Under the pieces are notes generated by a model, which saw nothing but the letters and a program-made list of their open reading frames with translations, did no database searches and was not told the DNA's origin. The position numbers were made by a program, and so were the translations under genes. Source: JAVDCA01 sp036491235 (GTDB taxonomy: Bacteria > Pseudomonadota > Alphaproteobacteria > Rhizobiales > Xanthobacteraceae). From it: 12,443 nt of DNA. This document shows, in pieces, positions 1 to 9,675 of the stretch; positions within the stretch are counted from its first letter, which is position 1; every line of letters begins with the position of its first letter. The stretch covers positions 1 through 12,443 of the forward strand of contig DASXCK010000079.1 of assembly GCA_036491235.1 (NCBI GenBank), written 5' to 3'.

Positions 1-15
1 ACCTTGAATCCGCTC

Positions 16-20
16 GGAGG
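16..20 (+). promoter_or_regulatory. Ribosome binding site of sufB
   Basis: A perfect GGAGG lies 5 bases before the sufB ATG, which supports that start. Only 25 bases precede the gene in this window, so the operon promoter and any iron- or IscR-type operator cannot be judged. Confidence 0.8.
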
Positions 21-25
21 GACGA

Positions 26-1504
<1,479 letters not shown>

Positions 1505-1526
1505 GGGGAACCAAGGGGAACTTGGT

Positions 1527-1880
1527 GTGTCCGAGCTCGACAAAGCGCTCGCCGTGCTGGAAGCGCGGCGGGCCGAGGAGGAGGCCGATCGGCAGCGGCG
1601 GCGCGCGGCGGCCTGTGCGTTCCTCAAGGGCTTCTACGAGGCCGATATCGCGCCCTCGCGAAAGCTCGCGGCGCGCGCGATCGCAAGCTCGTTCGACGGC
1701 AGCCGGCTGCTGTTGGAGCGGCCTGAGGAAGGGCATTTCTCCGAAGGCCTTGCGATCGTGGTCGGGGAGCAGGGCGAGATCGATGTGGGCGGCAAGTCGC
1801 TTGGACGCCATCAGGACGGCGACGAGGCCGCCAAAAAGAGCGAGCTGATCGCCGAGATCATTTCGCATTTCAGTCTGTAA
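1527..1880 (+). CDS. Small unrecognised protein within the suf operon
   Basis: This 117-residue protein lies between sufB (22-bp gap) and sufC, in operon spacing. The start is a GTG with an AGGGGAA ribosome binding site about 6 bases upstream. I do not recognise a family. Residues 1-27 form a highly charged, probably helical stretch (LEARRAEEEADRQRRR), followed by a predicted mixed fold (about residues 31-95) containing the phrases FLKGFYEADIAPSRKLA and LAIVVGEQGEIDVGG, then a short helical C-terminus. There is one cysteine (C30), no obvious signal peptide and no membrane segment. It is probably a cytosolic accessory gene of cluster assembly, but that rests only on position. The frame shows GC-rich codon use like its neighbours, so I take it as a real gene. 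The opposite-strand open frame in the same place has no ribosome site or family resemblance. Confidence 0.75.
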   Translation: MSELDKALAVLEARRAEEEADRQRRRAAACAFLKGFYEADIAPSRKLAARAIASSFDGSRLLLERPEEGHFSEGLAIVVGEQGEIDVGGKSLGRHQDGDEAAKKSELIAEIISHFSL

Positions 1881-1891
1881 GGATGAACGAC

Positions 1892-2647
1892 GTGAGTATG
1901 CTCGAGATCAAGAATTTGCACGCGACGGTCGATGGCCGCGAGATCCTCAAGGGGCTCGACCTCACCGTCAACAAGGGCGAGGTGCACGCCATCATGGGTC
2001 CGAACGGCTCGGGGAAGTCGACGCTCGCGCACGTGCTCGCCGGCAAGGACGCCTACGAGGTGACCGCGGGCTCGGTGACGTTTGACGGCGCCGACCTGCT
2101 CGCCATGGAGCCGGATGAGCGCGCCGCGCGGGGTATCTTCCTCGCATTTCAGTATCCGCTGGAAATCCCCGGCGTCAGCACGATGAATTTTTTGCGCACC
2201 GCGCTCAATGCCCAGCGCAAGAAGCGCGGGCAGGCGGAGCTGACCGCGCCCGACTTCATCAAGCGCGTGCGCGAAGCCTCGGGCAAGCTCGATATCGACC
2301 AGGAGATGCTGCGCCGGCCCGTCAATGTCGGCTTCTCGGGCGGCGAGAAGAAGCGCAATGAGATCCTGCAGATGGCGCTGCTCGAGCCGAAGCTCGCGGT
2401 GCTCGACGAGACCGACTCCGGCCTCGACATCGACGCGCTGAAGGTGGTGGCGGAGGGCGTCAACCGGCTGCGTTCGCCCGAGCGCGCCATGGTGGTCATC
2501 ACCCACTATCAACGGCTGCTCGACCACATCGTGCCCGACATCGTGCATGTGCTCTCGCGCGGCCGCATCGTGCGCACCGGCGGCAAGGAGCTGGCGCTCG
2601 AGCTCGAGGCCAAGGGTTACGCCGACTACCAGGACGAGGCCGCGTGA
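1892..2647 (+). CDS. sufC: Fe-S cluster assembly ATPase SufC
   Basis: SufC is the ABC-type ATPase of the SufBC2D scaffold; ATP binding drives the conformational change that allows cluster assembly. Counting from this start (251 residues): Walker A GPNGSGKST at 36-44, signature FSGGEKKR at 148-155, Walker B aspartate and glutamate at D172/E173 in LAVLDETDSGLDIDAL, and switch histidine H205 in VVITHYQ. The LDETDSGLD form and EKKRNE after the signature are typical of SufC rather than transporter ATPases. Three in-frame starts are possible: ATG 1883, GTG 1892 and ATG 1898. I prefer GTG 1892, because AAGGA at 1879-1883 lies 8 bases upstream and because it gives an N-terminus (MSMLEIKNL) matching the MALLEIKNL I recall for Rhizobiales SufC. 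ATG 1883 would add three residues. The product is certain; the exact start is not. Confidence 0.97.
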   Translation: MSMLEIKNLHATVDGREILKGLDLTVNKGEVHAIMGPNGSGKSTLAHVLAGKDAYEVTAGSVTFDGADLLAMEPDERAARGIFLAFQYPLEIPGVSTMNFLRTALNAQRKKRGQAELTAPDFIKRVREASGKLDIDQEMLRRPVNVGFSGGEKKRNEILQMALLEPKLAVLDETDSGLDIDALKVVAEGVNRLRSPERAMVVITHYQRLLDHIVPDIVHVLSRGRIVRTGGKELALELEAKGYADYQDEAA

Positions 2648-2654
2648 GGCCACG

Positions 2655-3971
2655 ATGACAGTCCTTCCGATCAGGACCGCGGCCGAGACGGCGCTCGTCG
2701 AAGAGTTTGCCGCCGCGAAGGCGCGTCTGCCGGGCGGTCGCGAGATGGCGGCGCGCCGCGAAGCTGCGTTCCGCCGCTTCGAGGCGAGCGGCCTGCCGAA
2801 CCGCCGCGTCGAGGAATGGAAATACACCGACCTGCGCGCGCTGATGCGCGACGCGAAGCCGCTGGCCACGCCGCCCTCGACCCGGGCGCTGCAGCCGCAG
2901 GCGGTCGGCGACGTGCTGCCCGGGATCGCGGCCGATCATGTTGCCATCATCAATGGCGTCTATGCGCCGGCTTGGAGCGACGTGAGCGCGGCCGACCCGA
3001 ACGTGACGATCACCGAGCTGTTCACCTGGCTCGCCGCGAACGATGACTTCCGCCTCGATCAGGCGGTGGCCGAGCCGGTCGACCTCGCACTTGCGCTCAA
3101 TTCCGCCTTCATGACCGGCGGCGCCGTCGTGCACGTGAAGAAGGATGCGCGTATCGCCAGGCCGATCCATCTCGCCTATCGGTTTATCGCCGATGCGCCG
3201 GGCGCGATGTATCCCCGCACGCTCGTCTTCGTCGAACCGGGCGCGCAGGTGACTTTCATCGAGACGTTCGTCGGGCCGGCCGGGTTCGATTACCAGGTCA
3301 ACGGCGCGCTCGCGCTCGTCGTGGGCGATGGCGCACGGGTCGAGCGCATCAAGATCGGCGATGAGGGCGCGGCCGTGCTGCACATCTCCACCGTCATGGC
3401 CTCGGTCGGCGCTAAAGCCGATTATCGCGAGCTCACCTTTACGACCGGCGGTGCGGTGACGCGCAACCAGCTCTTCCTGCGCAGCGCGGGCGATGCCGCG
3501 AAGCTGCGCATCGCGGGCGCCAACCTCCTGAAGGACCGCCAGCACGTCGACTCGACACTCGTGATCGACCATGCGGCGCGCGGCTGCGAAAGCCGGGAAG
3601 TGTTCAAGTCGGTGCTCGACGGCGAAAGCCGCGGCGTCTTCCAGGGCAAGATCGTTGTGCGGCCGCAGGCGCAGAAGACCGACGGCAGGATGATGACGCA
3701 GGCCCTGCTGCTCTCCGACAAGGCCGAGGCCGACAACAAGCCGGAGCTGGAGATTTTTGCCGACGACGTGCAGTGCGGACATGGCGCGACGTCGGGCCGG
3801 CTCGACGACAACCTGCTGTTCTATCTCAAGGCGCGCGGCATTCCCGCGAAAGAAGCCGAGGCGCTGCTGATCCAGGCGTTCGTCGGCGAGGCGATCGACG
3901 GCATCGGGCACGAGGGCATGCGCGAGTTGCTGAGCGCGCGCGTGGCCGCCTGGCTGGAGGCACGGCAATGA
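2655..3971 (+). CDS. sufD: Fe-S cluster assembly protein SufD
   Basis: SufD is the SufB paralogue that completes the SufBC2D scaffold and contributes a cluster-assembly residue at the interface with SufB. The protein has 438 residues, normal for SufD. The N-terminal helical region contains RVEEWKYTDLRAL, typical of the family. The right-handed beta-helix core follows, and the C-terminal segment DDVQCGHGATSGRLDDNLLFYL carries C374 and H376; H376 aligns with the functionally important E. coli SufD H360. The ATG lies 7 bases after the sufC stop, with GAGG (2646-2649) five bases upstream. The frame is open upstream to 2547 inside sufC, but that extension only duplicates sufC sequence. The stop overlaps the sufS start as ATGA, so the two genes are probably translationally coupled. 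Confidence 0.97.
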   Translation: MTVLPIRTAAETALVEEFAAAKARLPGGREMAARREAAFRRFEASGLPNRRVEEWKYTDLRALMRDAKPLATPPSTRALQPQAVGDVLPGIAADHVAIINGVYAPAWSDVSAADPNVTITELFTWLAANDDFRLDQAVAEPVDLALALNSAFMTGGAVVHVKKDARIARPIHLAYRFIADAPGAMYPRTLVFVEPGAQVTFIETFVGPAGFDYQVNGALALVVGDGARVERIKIGDEGAAVLHISTVMASVGAKADYRELTFTTGGAVTRNQLFLRSAGDAAKLRIAGANLLKDRQHVDSTLVIDHAARGCESREVFKSVLDGESRGVFQGKIVVRPQAQKTDGRMMTQALLLSDKAEADNKPELEIFADDVQCGHGATSGRLDDNLLFYLKARGIPAKEAEALLIQAFVGEAIDGIGHEGMRELLSARVAAWLEARQ

Positions 3972-5212
3972 CCCATCCGGCCGTGAGCAATGGCGGCTAC
4001 GACGTCGACCGCATCCGCGCCGACTTTCCGGCGCTGGCCATGCAGGTCTACGGCAAGCCGCTCGTCTATCTCGATAATGCCGCGTCGGCACAGAAGCCGC
4101 AGATCGTGCTCGACCGCCTCACCCAGGCCTACACGAGCGAATACGCCAACGTGCATCGCGGGCTGCACTACCTCGCCAACGCCGCGACCGAGGCCTACGA
4201 GGGCGCGCGCGAGAAGGTGCGTGCGTTCGTCAATGCCGCGCGGACCGAGGAGATCGTTTTTACCCGCAACGCCACCGAAGCGATCAACCTCGTCGCCTAT
4301 ACGTTCGGCCGCGAGCGCATCAAGCCGGGCGACGAAATCGTCGTCTCGATCATGGAGCACCATTCCAACATCGTGCCCTGGCATTTCCTGCGCGAGCGGC
4401 ATGGCGCCGTGATCAAGTGGGCGCCGGTCGATGACGAGGGCAATTTCCTGCTCGACGAGTTCGAGAAGCTGTTGACCGACCGCACCAAGATGGTCGCGGT
4501 CACCCACCTGTCGAACGCGCTCGGCACCGTGGTGCCGGTCAAGGACGTCATCAAGGTCGCGCATGCGCGCGGCATTCCGGTGCTGGTCGACGGCGCCCAG
4601 GGCGCGGTCCATCTCGACGTCGACGTTCGCGATCTCGACTGCGATTTCTACGCCATCACGGGCCACAAGCTGTGCGGCCCGACCGGCATCGGCGCGCTCT
4701 ACGGCAAGTACGAGCACCTCGCCGCCATGCGGCCGTTCAACGGCGGCGGCGAGATGATCCGCGAGGTCCACGAGGATCGCGTCAGCTACGGCGAGCCGCC
4801 GCACAAGTTCGAGGCCGGCACCCCGCCCATCGTGCAGGCGATCGGGCTCGGCGCCGCGATCGACTATCTTCAGTCGGTCGGCAAGCCGCGCATCCAGGCG
4901 CACGAGCGCGATCTCGTCGGCTACGCGCATGAGCGGTTGCGCGAGATCAACTCGCTGCGCATCATCGGCCAGGCGAAGGACAAGGGCGCGATCGTTTCGT
5001 TCGAGCTCAAGGGCGCGCATCCGCATGACGTCGCCACCATCATCGACCGTGCCGGCGTCGCGGTGCGCGCCGGCACCCACTGCGTGATGCCTTTGCTCGC
5101 CCGGTTCGGCGTGACGGCCACGTGCCGGGCCTCATTCGCGCTCTATAATACGCGCCAGGAAGTCGACATCCTGGTCCAGGCGCTCCGCAAAGCGCAGGAA
5201 TTTCTCTCATGA
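3968..5212 (+). CDS. sufS: Cysteine desulfurase SufS (group II)
   Basis: SufS is a pyridoxal-phosphate enzyme that converts L-cysteine to alanine and leaves a persulfide on its active-site cysteine as the sulfur source for cluster assembly. The protein has 414 residues. PLP-binding lysine K234 lies in ITGHKLCGPTG, the substrate-loop motif RAGTHCVMP carries catalytic C372, and ATEAINLVA and MEHHSNIVPWH are typical family landmarks. The lysine and cysteine are offset by 8 from E. coli SufS K226/C364, so spacing is intact. The short loop around the cysteine marks it as the SufS rather than the IscS class. The ATG overlaps the sufD stop by 4 bases and has GGAGG (3956-3960) seven bases upstream. 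SufS enzymes normally need SufE or SufU to accept the persulfide; neither is in this window. Confidence 0.97.
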   Translation: MTHPAVSNGGYDVDRIRADFPALAMQVYGKPLVYLDNAASAQKPQIVLDRLTQAYTSEYANVHRGLHYLANAATEAYEGAREKVRAFVNAARTEEIVFTRNATEAINLVAYTFGRERIKPGDEIVVSIMEHHSNIVPWHFLRERHGAVIKWAPVDDEGNFLLDEFEKLLTDRTKMVAVTHLSNALGTVVPVKDVIKVAHARGIPVLVDGAQGAVHLDVDVRDLDCDFYAITGHKLCGPTGIGALYGKYEHLAAMRPFNGGGEMIREVHEDRVSYGEPPHKFEAGTPPIVQAIGLGAAIDYLQSVGKPRIQAHERDLVGYAHERLREINSLRIIGQAKDKGAIVSFELKGAHPHDVATIIDRAGVAVRAGTHCVMPLLARFGVTATCRASFALYNTRQEVDILVQALRKAQEFLS

Positions 5213-5604
5213 CGCAAGACGCGACCAAGGAAGACATCAAGCAGGCGACGCCTGAGACGGCGGCCGCCGACGGTACCTCGGCTTTGTCGCCGGAGGAGGT
5301 CTCGCGCCTCACCGACGAGATCGTCAATGCGTTGAAGACCGTCTACGACCCGGAGATCCCGGCCGACATCTACGAGCTCGGGTTGATCTACAAGATCGAT
5401 ATCGCGGACGATCGCGCCGTCTCGGTGGACATGACACTGACCACGCCCAACTGCCCGTCGGCGCAGGAGCTGCCGACCATGGTCGAGAATGCGGTCGCGA
5501 GCGTCCCGGGCGTCGGCCCCGTCAATGTGAGCGTGGTGTGGGACCCGCCCTGGGAGCCGAGCCGGATGTCGGACGAGGCGCGGGTCGTGCTGAACATGTG
5601 GTGA
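5209..5604 (+). CDS. SUF-associated Fe-S assembly protein, DUF59/MIP18 family
   Basis: This 131-residue protein belongs to the DUF59 (MIP18) family, whose members in suf operons help mature Fe-S proteins, probably at the cluster transfer stage. After an Ala/Thr-rich and probably disordered N-terminus (about 1-27) comes the single domain. It has the hallmark VYDPEIPADIYELGLIY (about 45-61), then LTTPNCP with conserved C82, and the C-terminal VVWDPPWEPSRMSDEARV. It looks like the short SUF-associated subgroup often annotated as SUF system Fe-S assembly protein, rather than the longer SufT, so I give no symbol. The ATG overlaps the sufS stop by 4 bases, so it is the last member of the tightly coupled block. 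PaaD-type ring-hydroxylation proteins share this domain, but the suf context settles the role. Confidence 0.93.
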   Translation: MTQDATKEDIKQATPETAAADGTSALSPEEVSRLTDEIVNALKTVYDPEIPADIYELGLIYKIDIADDRAVSVDMTLTTPNCPSAQELPTMVENAVASVPGVGPVNVSVVWDPPWEPSRMSDEARVVLNMW

Positions 5605-5734
5605 GGAACGCCGAATTCCGGGCGGAGCAAAGCTGGAGCAAATCCAGCCTCGGCAATCTTCCCCGGTGAAGAATCGTTGTTATTTTAAGGACGTCGGTTC
5701 GCCGGGCTTTGAACCCGGTGCGAGGAGAGACGAA
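5605..5734 (+). other. Intergenic gap in the suf operon with two hairpin regions
   Basis: This 130-bp gap interrupts an otherwise gapless operon. It holds a direct repeat GGAGCAAA (5624-5631 and 5635-5642), a 6-bp stem GCTGGA/TCCAGC (5632-5637 and 5643-5648, loop GCAAA), and CCGGG/CCCGG (5702-5706 and 5714-5718). The last competes with GGTTC/GAACC (5696-5700 and 5711-5715) just before the sufA ribosome site. No U-tract follows the first stem, so it is not a classical terminator. A secondary promoter for sufA could lie in the A/T-rich part (about 5671-5690), but I cannot assign -35/-10 boxes. Confidence 0.5.
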
Positions 5735-6118
5735 ATGGCAACTCCAAGGCCGCGCCCCCAGGTGATGCGGCTCACCGATGCGGCGGCAACCCGCATCAAG
5801 GATATCCTCGGCAAGGCCGAGCGGCCGACTGCCGGCGTGCGCGTCGGCGTCAAGAACGGCGGCTGCGCCGGCATGTCCTATACGATGGAGTATGCGGAGA
5901 GCGCCGCGCCGCACGACGAGGTGATCGAGGACAAGGGCGTGAAGCTCCTGATCGACCCCAAGGCCGTACTTTTTCTGCTGGGCACCGAGATGGACTTCAA
6001 GATCGACAAGCTCTCCTCCGGATTCGTGTTCAACAACCCGAACCAGACATCGGCCTGCGGCTGCGGCGAGTCGGTATCGATCACGCCGGCAGTGCGCGAC
6101 GGCGCCGAGGCGCAGTGA
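5735..6118 (+). CDS. sufA: A-type Fe-S cluster carrier SufA (HesB/IscA family)
   Basis: This is an A-type carrier that receives clusters from the scaffold and delivers them to apo-proteins. The 127 residues contain the three invariant cysteines: C44 in KNGGCAGMSY and C108/C110 in SACGCGESV. The domain occupies about residues 10-115, with a short C-terminal tail. I choose the ATG at 5735 because AGGAG (5723-5727) lies 7 bases upstream. The open frame extends back to 5666, but the extra residues do not resemble the family and cross the hairpin region. It is separated from the preceding suf genes by 130 bp and may be expressed partly on its own. ErpA and IscA are close relatives; the position in a suf operon favours SufA. 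Confidence 0.94.
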   Translation: MATPRPRPQVMRLTDAAATRIKDILGKAERPTAGVRVGVKNGGCAGMSYTMEYAESAAPHDEVIEDKGVKLLIDPKAVLFLLGTEMDFKIDKLSSGFVFNNPNQTSACGCGESVSITPAVRDGAEAQ

Positions 6119-6137
6119 CGGGTTCGGCCGCCGGCCG

Positions 6138-6540
6138 ATGGAATCCGAGGATATCGTCGAGCTGTTCGCCGCCTTCGGCCACGTGAGCGTGCGCCGTATG
6201 TTTGGCGGCTTCGGCATTTACGCCGATGGCTTGATGCTCGCGCTCGCGTCCGATGGCGTGCTTTACCTCAAGGCGGATGAGGAGACCTCGGGCGCGTTCA
6301 CGCGCGAAGGGATGAGCCCCTTTACCTATAGCGCCAAGGGCCGCGGACGTACGCGCCTTTCGTACTGGCGGCTGCCTGACCGCCTGTACGATGATCCCGA
6401 TGGGCTTGCAGACTGGGCGCGCGCCGCGCTCGAGGCCGCGCGCCGGGCGAGGGCGCCGAAGAGGGCAACCAAAAAAGCGCGGAAGCTTCGTGGGGCGCGC
6501 GCAAGGGCGCGCAGCGCCGCGGTCACCGTAAAAAAGGCCG

Positions 6541-6551
<11 letters not shown>
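6138..6551 (+). CDS. TfoX/Sxy N-terminal-domain protein
   Basis: This 137-residue protein resembles the N-terminal domain of TfoX/Sxy (competence regulator family). Visible family signatures are VSVRRMFGGFGIYADG (about 16-31), VLYLKAD, PFTYSAKGRGRTRLSYWRLPD, and the helix LADWARAALEAARRA ending near residue 103. The C-terminal TfoX domain is absent, as in many short alphaproteobacterial members whose function is not known. The last 35 or so residues are a lysine/arginine/alanine-rich tail resembling histone H1-like tails, suggesting nucleic-acid contact; that is inference. It starts 19 bp after sufA with only a weak ribosome site and is probably co-transcribed with the suf genes. Its stop lies inside the 3' end of the opposing helicase gene (11-bp overlap). 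I would not infer natural competence from it. Confidence 0.85.
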
Positions 6552-7983
<1,432 letters not shown>

Positions 7984-8000
7984 GTAGCCTCGAATGGTGG

Positions 8001-8060
8001 GCGCCCGGAACTCCAGATCACGCCCGAAACAGTGCGCCCGGAACACGGCGCGCCCGGAAC
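8001..8060. repeat. Iterated 11-bp direct repeat GCGCCCGGAAC upstream of the helicase
   Basis: Three exact copies of GCGCCCGGAAC (8001-8011, 8034-8044, 8050-8060) and one with two mismatches (ACGCCCGAAAC, 8020-8030) lie in the same orientation, at start-to-start distances of 19, 14 and 16 bp. They begin 18 bp upstream of the helicase ATG, so they fall in its promoter or 5' leader. They could be a regulator's operator array, RNA-level elements or decayed REP fragments; the sequence does not decide. Confidence 0.7.
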
Positions 8061-8348
8061 GAGTGAACGACGTCGGTTGTGCGCGGGAAAAAGGCGGCCG
8101 AAATTCATCGTGCCGTTCGTCGCGAAGATAGGGTTGCGCCGCGAAAAGTCAATGCTGGCGGGGCCTTTTCGGTTAATCGAGCGTCTCGGCAGGCGCCTGA
8201 GCGGCCCGTTCGAGCGCTCCCTAGGCGCTACAGCGACGCGAATCTGCCGCAGCCGAGGCGCTGATTCATCCAACGTTTTCCGGCTTCCATCCCTTCCGTG
8301 GCGCCGATGGCTCGATAGCTTGCGCGACATCAGGCGGATATCGCGGGT

Positions 8349-8355
8349 GGAGGAA
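8349..8355 (+). promoter_or_regulatory. Ribosome binding site of pobA
   Basis: GGAGGAA lies 8 bases before the pobA ATG, a near-ideal Shine-Dalgarno sequence that fixes the start. Confidence 0.8.
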
Positions 8356-8363
8356 TACGGCAT

Positions 8364-9530
8364 ATGCGCACCCAGGTCGGGATCATCGGCGCGGGGCCGG
8401 CCGGGCTTGTGCTCGCGCTTCTGCTTCGCCGTGCCGGAATTGATTCGATCATCATCGAGAACCGCACACGCGACTACATCGAGCGCCGCATCCGGGCCGG
8501 CCTGCTGGAACAGTGGGTGGCCGATCTTCTGGTCGAGCTCGGGGTGGGCGAGCGCATGCTGCGCGAGGGCATGTTTCACAATGGCATTTTTCTCAACTTC
8601 GGCGGTGAGCTGCATTACCTCGATTTTCGCAAGCTGATCGACAAGGGCGTGACCATCTACGGCCAGCAGGAGGTGGTGAAGGACATCGTGGCGCGTCTAC
8701 TCGCCGACGGCGAGCAGATACTGTTCGAAGTCGAAGACGTGAGCGTTCACGAATTCGAGGGCGCCGCGCCCAAAATCCGCTTCCGCCACGACGGGGCGGC
8801 GTGCGAGATCGATTGCGACTTCATCGCGGGCTGCGACGGTTTCCACGGCATCTGCCGCCCCAGCTTCCCGCCCGGCATGCTGCAGGTCTTCGAGCGCGAC
8901 TATCCGTTCGGCTGGATCGGAATCCTGACGGAATCGCCGCCGCCGGAGCACGAGCTGATCTATACGTTCAACGACCGCGGGTTTGCGCTTTACACCATGC
9001 GCTCGCCGACACTGGCGCGGCTCTATCTGCAATGCGCGCCCGACGAGGACATCGACAACTGGTCGGACGACCGCATCTGGGAGGAGCTGCACGTGCGGCT
9101 CAATGGCGTGCGGCCGCTCGTGCAGGGCAAGATGCTGCAGAAGGGCATCACGCCGATGCGCAGCTTCGTGGTCGAGCCGATGCAGGTCGGGCGGCTGTTT
9201 CTCGCCGGCGATGCCGCCCACATCGTGCCGCCGACCGGGGCGAAAGGCATGAATCTCGCGGTTGCCGACGTGTTGGTGCTCGCGCGCGCGCTCGAGGCGT
9301 TCTACGGGTCGAACCGCACCGACCTGCTCGATGCCTACTCGCGGACCTGCCTCGCGCGCGTGTGGAAGGCGCAGCGGTTCTCCTGGTGGATGACGCAGAT
9401 CTTTCATCGCTTTCCCGACGAGGTGGCGTTCGACGGGCGCCGCCAGCTTGCCGAGCTCAGCTATGTGGCGTCCTCGGCTGCGGCCGCGACGGCGCTCGCC
9501 GAGAACTACGCCGGATTGCCGATGGCATGA
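8364..9530 (+). CDS. pobA: 4-hydroxybenzoate 3-monooxygenase PobA
   Basis: PobA is a flavoprotein hydroxylase converting 4-hydroxybenzoate to protocatechuate with FAD, NAD(P)H and O2, the entry to the beta-ketoadipate pathway. The 388 residues align along the whole length with Pseudomonas PHBH: FAD motif GAGPAG (9-14), CDGFHG (D158), LAGDAAHIVPPTGAKGMNLA (D283) and the C-terminal ENYAGLP. Active-site residues present include Y200 (Y201 in PHBH), R213 and R219 (R214, R220), Y221 and Y382 (Y385). PHBH S212, a substrate-carboxylate contact, is Thr here. In the coenzyme segment (residues 33-41) NRTRDYIER replaces RQTPDYVLG, hinting at different NADPH/NADH preference. The gene stands alone: no pobR, transporter or pca gene adjoins it in this window. 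Confidence 0.96.
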   Translation: MRTQVGIIGAGPAGLVLALLLRRAGIDSIIIENRTRDYIERRIRAGLLEQWVADLLVELGVGERMLREGMFHNGIFLNFGGELHYLDFRKLIDKGVTIYGQQEVVKDIVARLLADGEQILFEVEDVSVHEFEGAAPKIRFRHDGAACEIDCDFIAGCDGFHGICRPSFPPGMLQVFERDYPFGWIGILTESPPPEHELIYTFNDRGFALYTMRSPTLARLYLQCAPDEDIDNWSDDRIWEELHVRLNGVRPLVQGKMLQKGITPMRSFVVEPMQVGRLFLAGDAAHIVPPTGAKGMNLAVADVLVLARALEAFYGSNRTDLLDAYSRTCLARVWKAQRFSWWMTQIFHRFPDEVAFDGRRQLAELSYVASSAAAATALAENYAGLPMA

Positions 9531-9572
9531 GGCCGCGCCGCGATGGTTTACGCATCGTAACGCGCAGCGCAT

Positions 9573-9588
9573 AAAACGTCGGCGTTTT
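9573..9588. terminator. Possible weak bidirectional terminator after pobA
   Basis: AAAACG, a TCGG tetraloop and CGTTTT form a 6-bp stem with T-rich and A-rich arms 43 bp after the pobA stop. A smaller TTACG/CGTAA hairpin (9548-9552 and 9556-9560) lies just before it. The stem is short and A-T rich, so terminator function is only a suggestion. Confidence 0.35.
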
Positions 9589-9675
9589 CCCGGCGAATTC
9601 CCCCTTTGCTGACAGCGAAATCCTCACGTCCTCCCGTTAGGTTGCATCGGTGGGAATTGAGTGCGCGGCGGAATA

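Larger units (their letters stand above)
7984..8363. other. 380-bp divergent intergenic region between helicase and pobA
   Basis: The longest gene-free stretch in the window should hold the promoters of the helicase (-) and pobA (+). On the helicase side are four copies of an 11-bp repeat (8001-8060). On the pobA side are AGGCGC repeats (8191, 8223, 8256). I could not assign a convincing -35/-10 or a -24/-12 promoter. Open frames crossing it have no family resemblance and no supporting ribosome sites. Confidence 0.6.

Noticed and set aside
2499..4091. 530-codon open frame on the - strand opposite sufC/sufD/sufS
   Set aside because: It is antisense to three well-supported genes and has R/A/H-rich composition with no family motif. 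It reflects the GC-rich third codon positions of the real genes.
3821..5080. 419-codon - strand frame opposite sufS
   Set aside because: Same antisense artefact. The sufS frame has intact catalytic residues and operon spacing.
5632..5648. Rho-independent terminator after the DUF59 gene
   Set aside because: The stem is only 6 bp and no U-tract follows, so it is recorded only as a hairpin.
5694..5722. tRNA-like 3' half (GGTTCG...GAACCCGG) before sufA
   Set aside because: There is no cloverleaf, anticodon arm or acceptor stem around it. It is better read as a small hairpin near the ribosome site.
8150..8170. Sigma-54 type promoter (TGGCGGGGCCTTTTC) upstream of pobA
   Set aside because: The -12 TTGC element is absent and the spacing core does not match the consensus.
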